From assembly GCA_016342415.1 (NCBI GenBank), contig JAEIOD010000014.1, forward strand, positions 1 to 64,000: a stretch of 64,000 nt of DNA, written 5' to 3'. The position numbers were made by a program, and so were the translations under genes. The notes under the pieces were generated by a model. The model ran no database searches, was not told where the DNA came from, and was given only the letters and a program-made list of their open reading frames with translations. This DNA comes from Clostridiales bacterium (lineage in GTDB: Bacteria; Bacillota; Clostridia; Peptostreptococcales; Acidaminobacteraceae). This document shows, piece by piece, positions 63,050-64,000 of the stretch; position 1 is the first letter of the stretch, and each line of letters opens with the position of its first letter.

Positions 63050-63916
63050 ATGCAATCACAAAGAAGTCAATCAAAATTATATAGATATTTCATTTTCTAT
63101 TTCATAACAAACTCAACAGCATTTGTGTTTATCTATGCTCTTTTTTCTAATACCTTTAGTACAGAACTAAGACGTTTTATGATTTTACCGGTGCTCACTT
63201 CAGTCTTTTTGATTACCAATTTATTTTTGATGTACTTACTCAAAAAAGTCTTCATTTTAAATCGAAAACATGAAAAAAACGAAATGGAGTTGCTTAAGTA
63301 CCAGTATCTCGAAAGTGATTTGAAAATGTATCGCCAACATCGACACGATATGAAAAATCATTTGACGGTAATCTATGAACTGGTTAATGACAAAAAATAT
63401 GATGACCTAAAGGACTACACCAGTCAATATTTGGATCAGACTACAAAGAAGCTGCGTGAAATCAACACGGGTACAGATGAAGTTGATGTTCTCATTTATC
63501 ATAAACTTGACATGGCAAAAAATCATTTAATAGAAACCGAGTTTCACTGCAACACAAGTTTGCTCATTTCAAATCATTCTGTGATTGACATTGTTTCATT
63601 CTTTTCCAACTTGCTAGACAATGCCATCGAAGCCAATAAAAGAATCGCATCACCTAATGAGAGAATGATTTCTATCGCAATCAATGAAGACCAACTGGAT
63701 TATGTGTTTATTGTAACCAACGCATTCTTTCAGGAAAGTAATCCGAATCAGTTCATGGTGGATGGCTTTACAACAAAGTCAGATAAAATAAATCATGGCT
63801 TGGGCCTTGGCATTATCCATAAACTTGTCGAAAAATACAGTGGCAACATCTCTGTAGAAGTCTTCAACGAAAAATTCTACCAAGTAAAAATTGATATTCC
63901 AAAGCATACTTTATAG
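63050..63916 (+). CDS. GHKL sensor histidine kinase (AgrC/CitA-like)
   Basis: The 288-residue protein has two or three N-terminal transmembrane helices, a Spo0B-type phosphoacceptor RHDMKNHL at about 98-105, and a GHKL ATPase with NLLDNAIEA and GLGLGIIHKLV. The short sensor suits a quorum or peptide-sensing kinase. It starts 5 bp after the metallo-hydrolase gene and may share its transcript; no response regulator is seen before the window ends. The start follows GTAGGGGTT. Confidence 0.88.
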   Translation: MQSQRSQSKLYRYFIFYFITNSTAFVFIYALFSNTFSTELRRFMILPVLTSVFLITNLFLMYLLKKVFILNRKHEKNEMELLKYQYLESDLKMYRQHRHDMKNHLTVIYELVNDKKYDDLKDYTSQYLDQTTKKLREINTGTDEVDVLIYHKLDMAKNHLIETEFHCNTSLLISNHSVIDIVSFFSNLLDNAIEANKRIASPNERMISIAINEDQLDYVFIVTNAFFQESNPNQFMVDGFTTKSDKINHGLGLGIIHKLVEKYSGNISVEVFNEKFYQVKIDIPKHTL

Positions 63917-63928
63917 TATGTTTTTTAT
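63905..63928 (+). terminator. Probable terminator of the histidine kinase gene
   Basis: CATACT / AGTATG is a 6-bp stem with TTAT loop, followed by a T-run (TTTTTTATTTT). It overlaps the stop codon. Confidence 0.7.
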
Positions 63929-64000
63929 TTTGCTTATGTTTGAACTTTCTTTCATTTTGAGATAGACTATTAATGTAATATTTCGTATATCAAAATAATT

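Overview
The window looks like part of the chromosome of a low-GC, strictly anaerobic Firmicute of the Clostridia type. The main reasons are strong GGAGG/GAGGTGA ribosome binding sites almost everywhere, many U-tailed hairpin terminators, a SAM-I riboswitch, Veg and DUF1836 proteins, and an anaerobe's oxidative-stress set (multidomain flavodiiron protein, rubredoxin, reverse rubrerythrin, PerR). No rRNA, tRNA, CRISPR array or prophage was recognised. The only mobile DNA is the end of an IS3-type element at the left edge.

Layout. 1-105 is an IS3-family end with the first 18 codons of a transposase. 348-6136 holds a phosphohexomutase, a diguanylate cyclase, a DUF1836 protein, TrhA/hemolysin III, a small membrane protein, an acetyltransferase and TrmB. 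6200-6600 is a small transcription unit with two tiny basic ORFs. 6832-9734 has a MerR/zinc-ribbon/methyltransferase fusion and an ABC-F ATPase. 9910-14578 has an aldo/keto reductase, a ChbG-like deacetylase, a two-gene radical-SAM DNA repair module and a PAP2 phosphatase. 14799-20188 has an exported protein, PyrE, an isoprenoid-synthase-like protein, a two-component system and a 4Fe-4S membrane protein. 20338-25448 has an autoregulated MerR regulator, a Fur-controlled ferric iron ABC transporter and an MscS channel. 25570-31291 is a complete oppBCDFA oligopeptide operon. 31751-37143 holds a DUF6572-like protein, an OFA transporter, a conserved unknown, a phosphodiester glycosidase operon and an Ogg-type glycosylase. 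37256-41218 is the oxidative-stress cluster. 41278-45675 has DeoD, a second two-component system and a secreted protein built of five 64-residue repeats. 45754-51771 is a nine-gene Mbh/Mrp-type cation/proton antiporter operon with a duplicated MrpD and a decayed mrpC remnant between the copies. 51838-54236 has a DUF134 regulator, a split permease with a ferredoxin tail and a Crp/Fnr regulator. 54250-58165 has a DMT transporter, an MTHFR-like gene under a SAM-I riboswitch, a glycerophosphodiesterase, Veg and a cysteine-cluster protein. 58383-63916 has a 35-residue membrane peptide, an amidohydrolase, an SPFH/NfeD pair, a metallo-hydrolase and an AgrC/CitA-like histidine kinase.

How the genes work together. 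Most of the window supports life as an anaerobe that imports peptides and iron, uses ion gradients (Mrp-type antiporter, MscS) and removes O2 and peroxide through NADH-rubredoxin-flavodiiron/rubrerythrin chemistry. Several regulatory sites can be read directly: a Fur-like box inside the spacer of a TTGACA/TACACT promoter, a PerR-like palindrome after a TTGACA/TATTAT promoter, a 19-bp-spacer MerR promoter, a Crp/Fnr-type palindrome, and a SAM-I riboswitch with terminator and promoter.

The least explained items are the tandem small basic ORFs at 6297-6513, the MerR-zinc ribbon-methyltransferase fusion, the isoprenoid-synthase-like protein, the 64-residue-repeat secreted protein next to a two-component system, the unusual antiporter operon, and the 35-residue membrane peptide with its own terminator. 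I did not find one clearly new multi-gene system; these are the best candidates. All functional calls come from reading sequence motifs. No database search was run.
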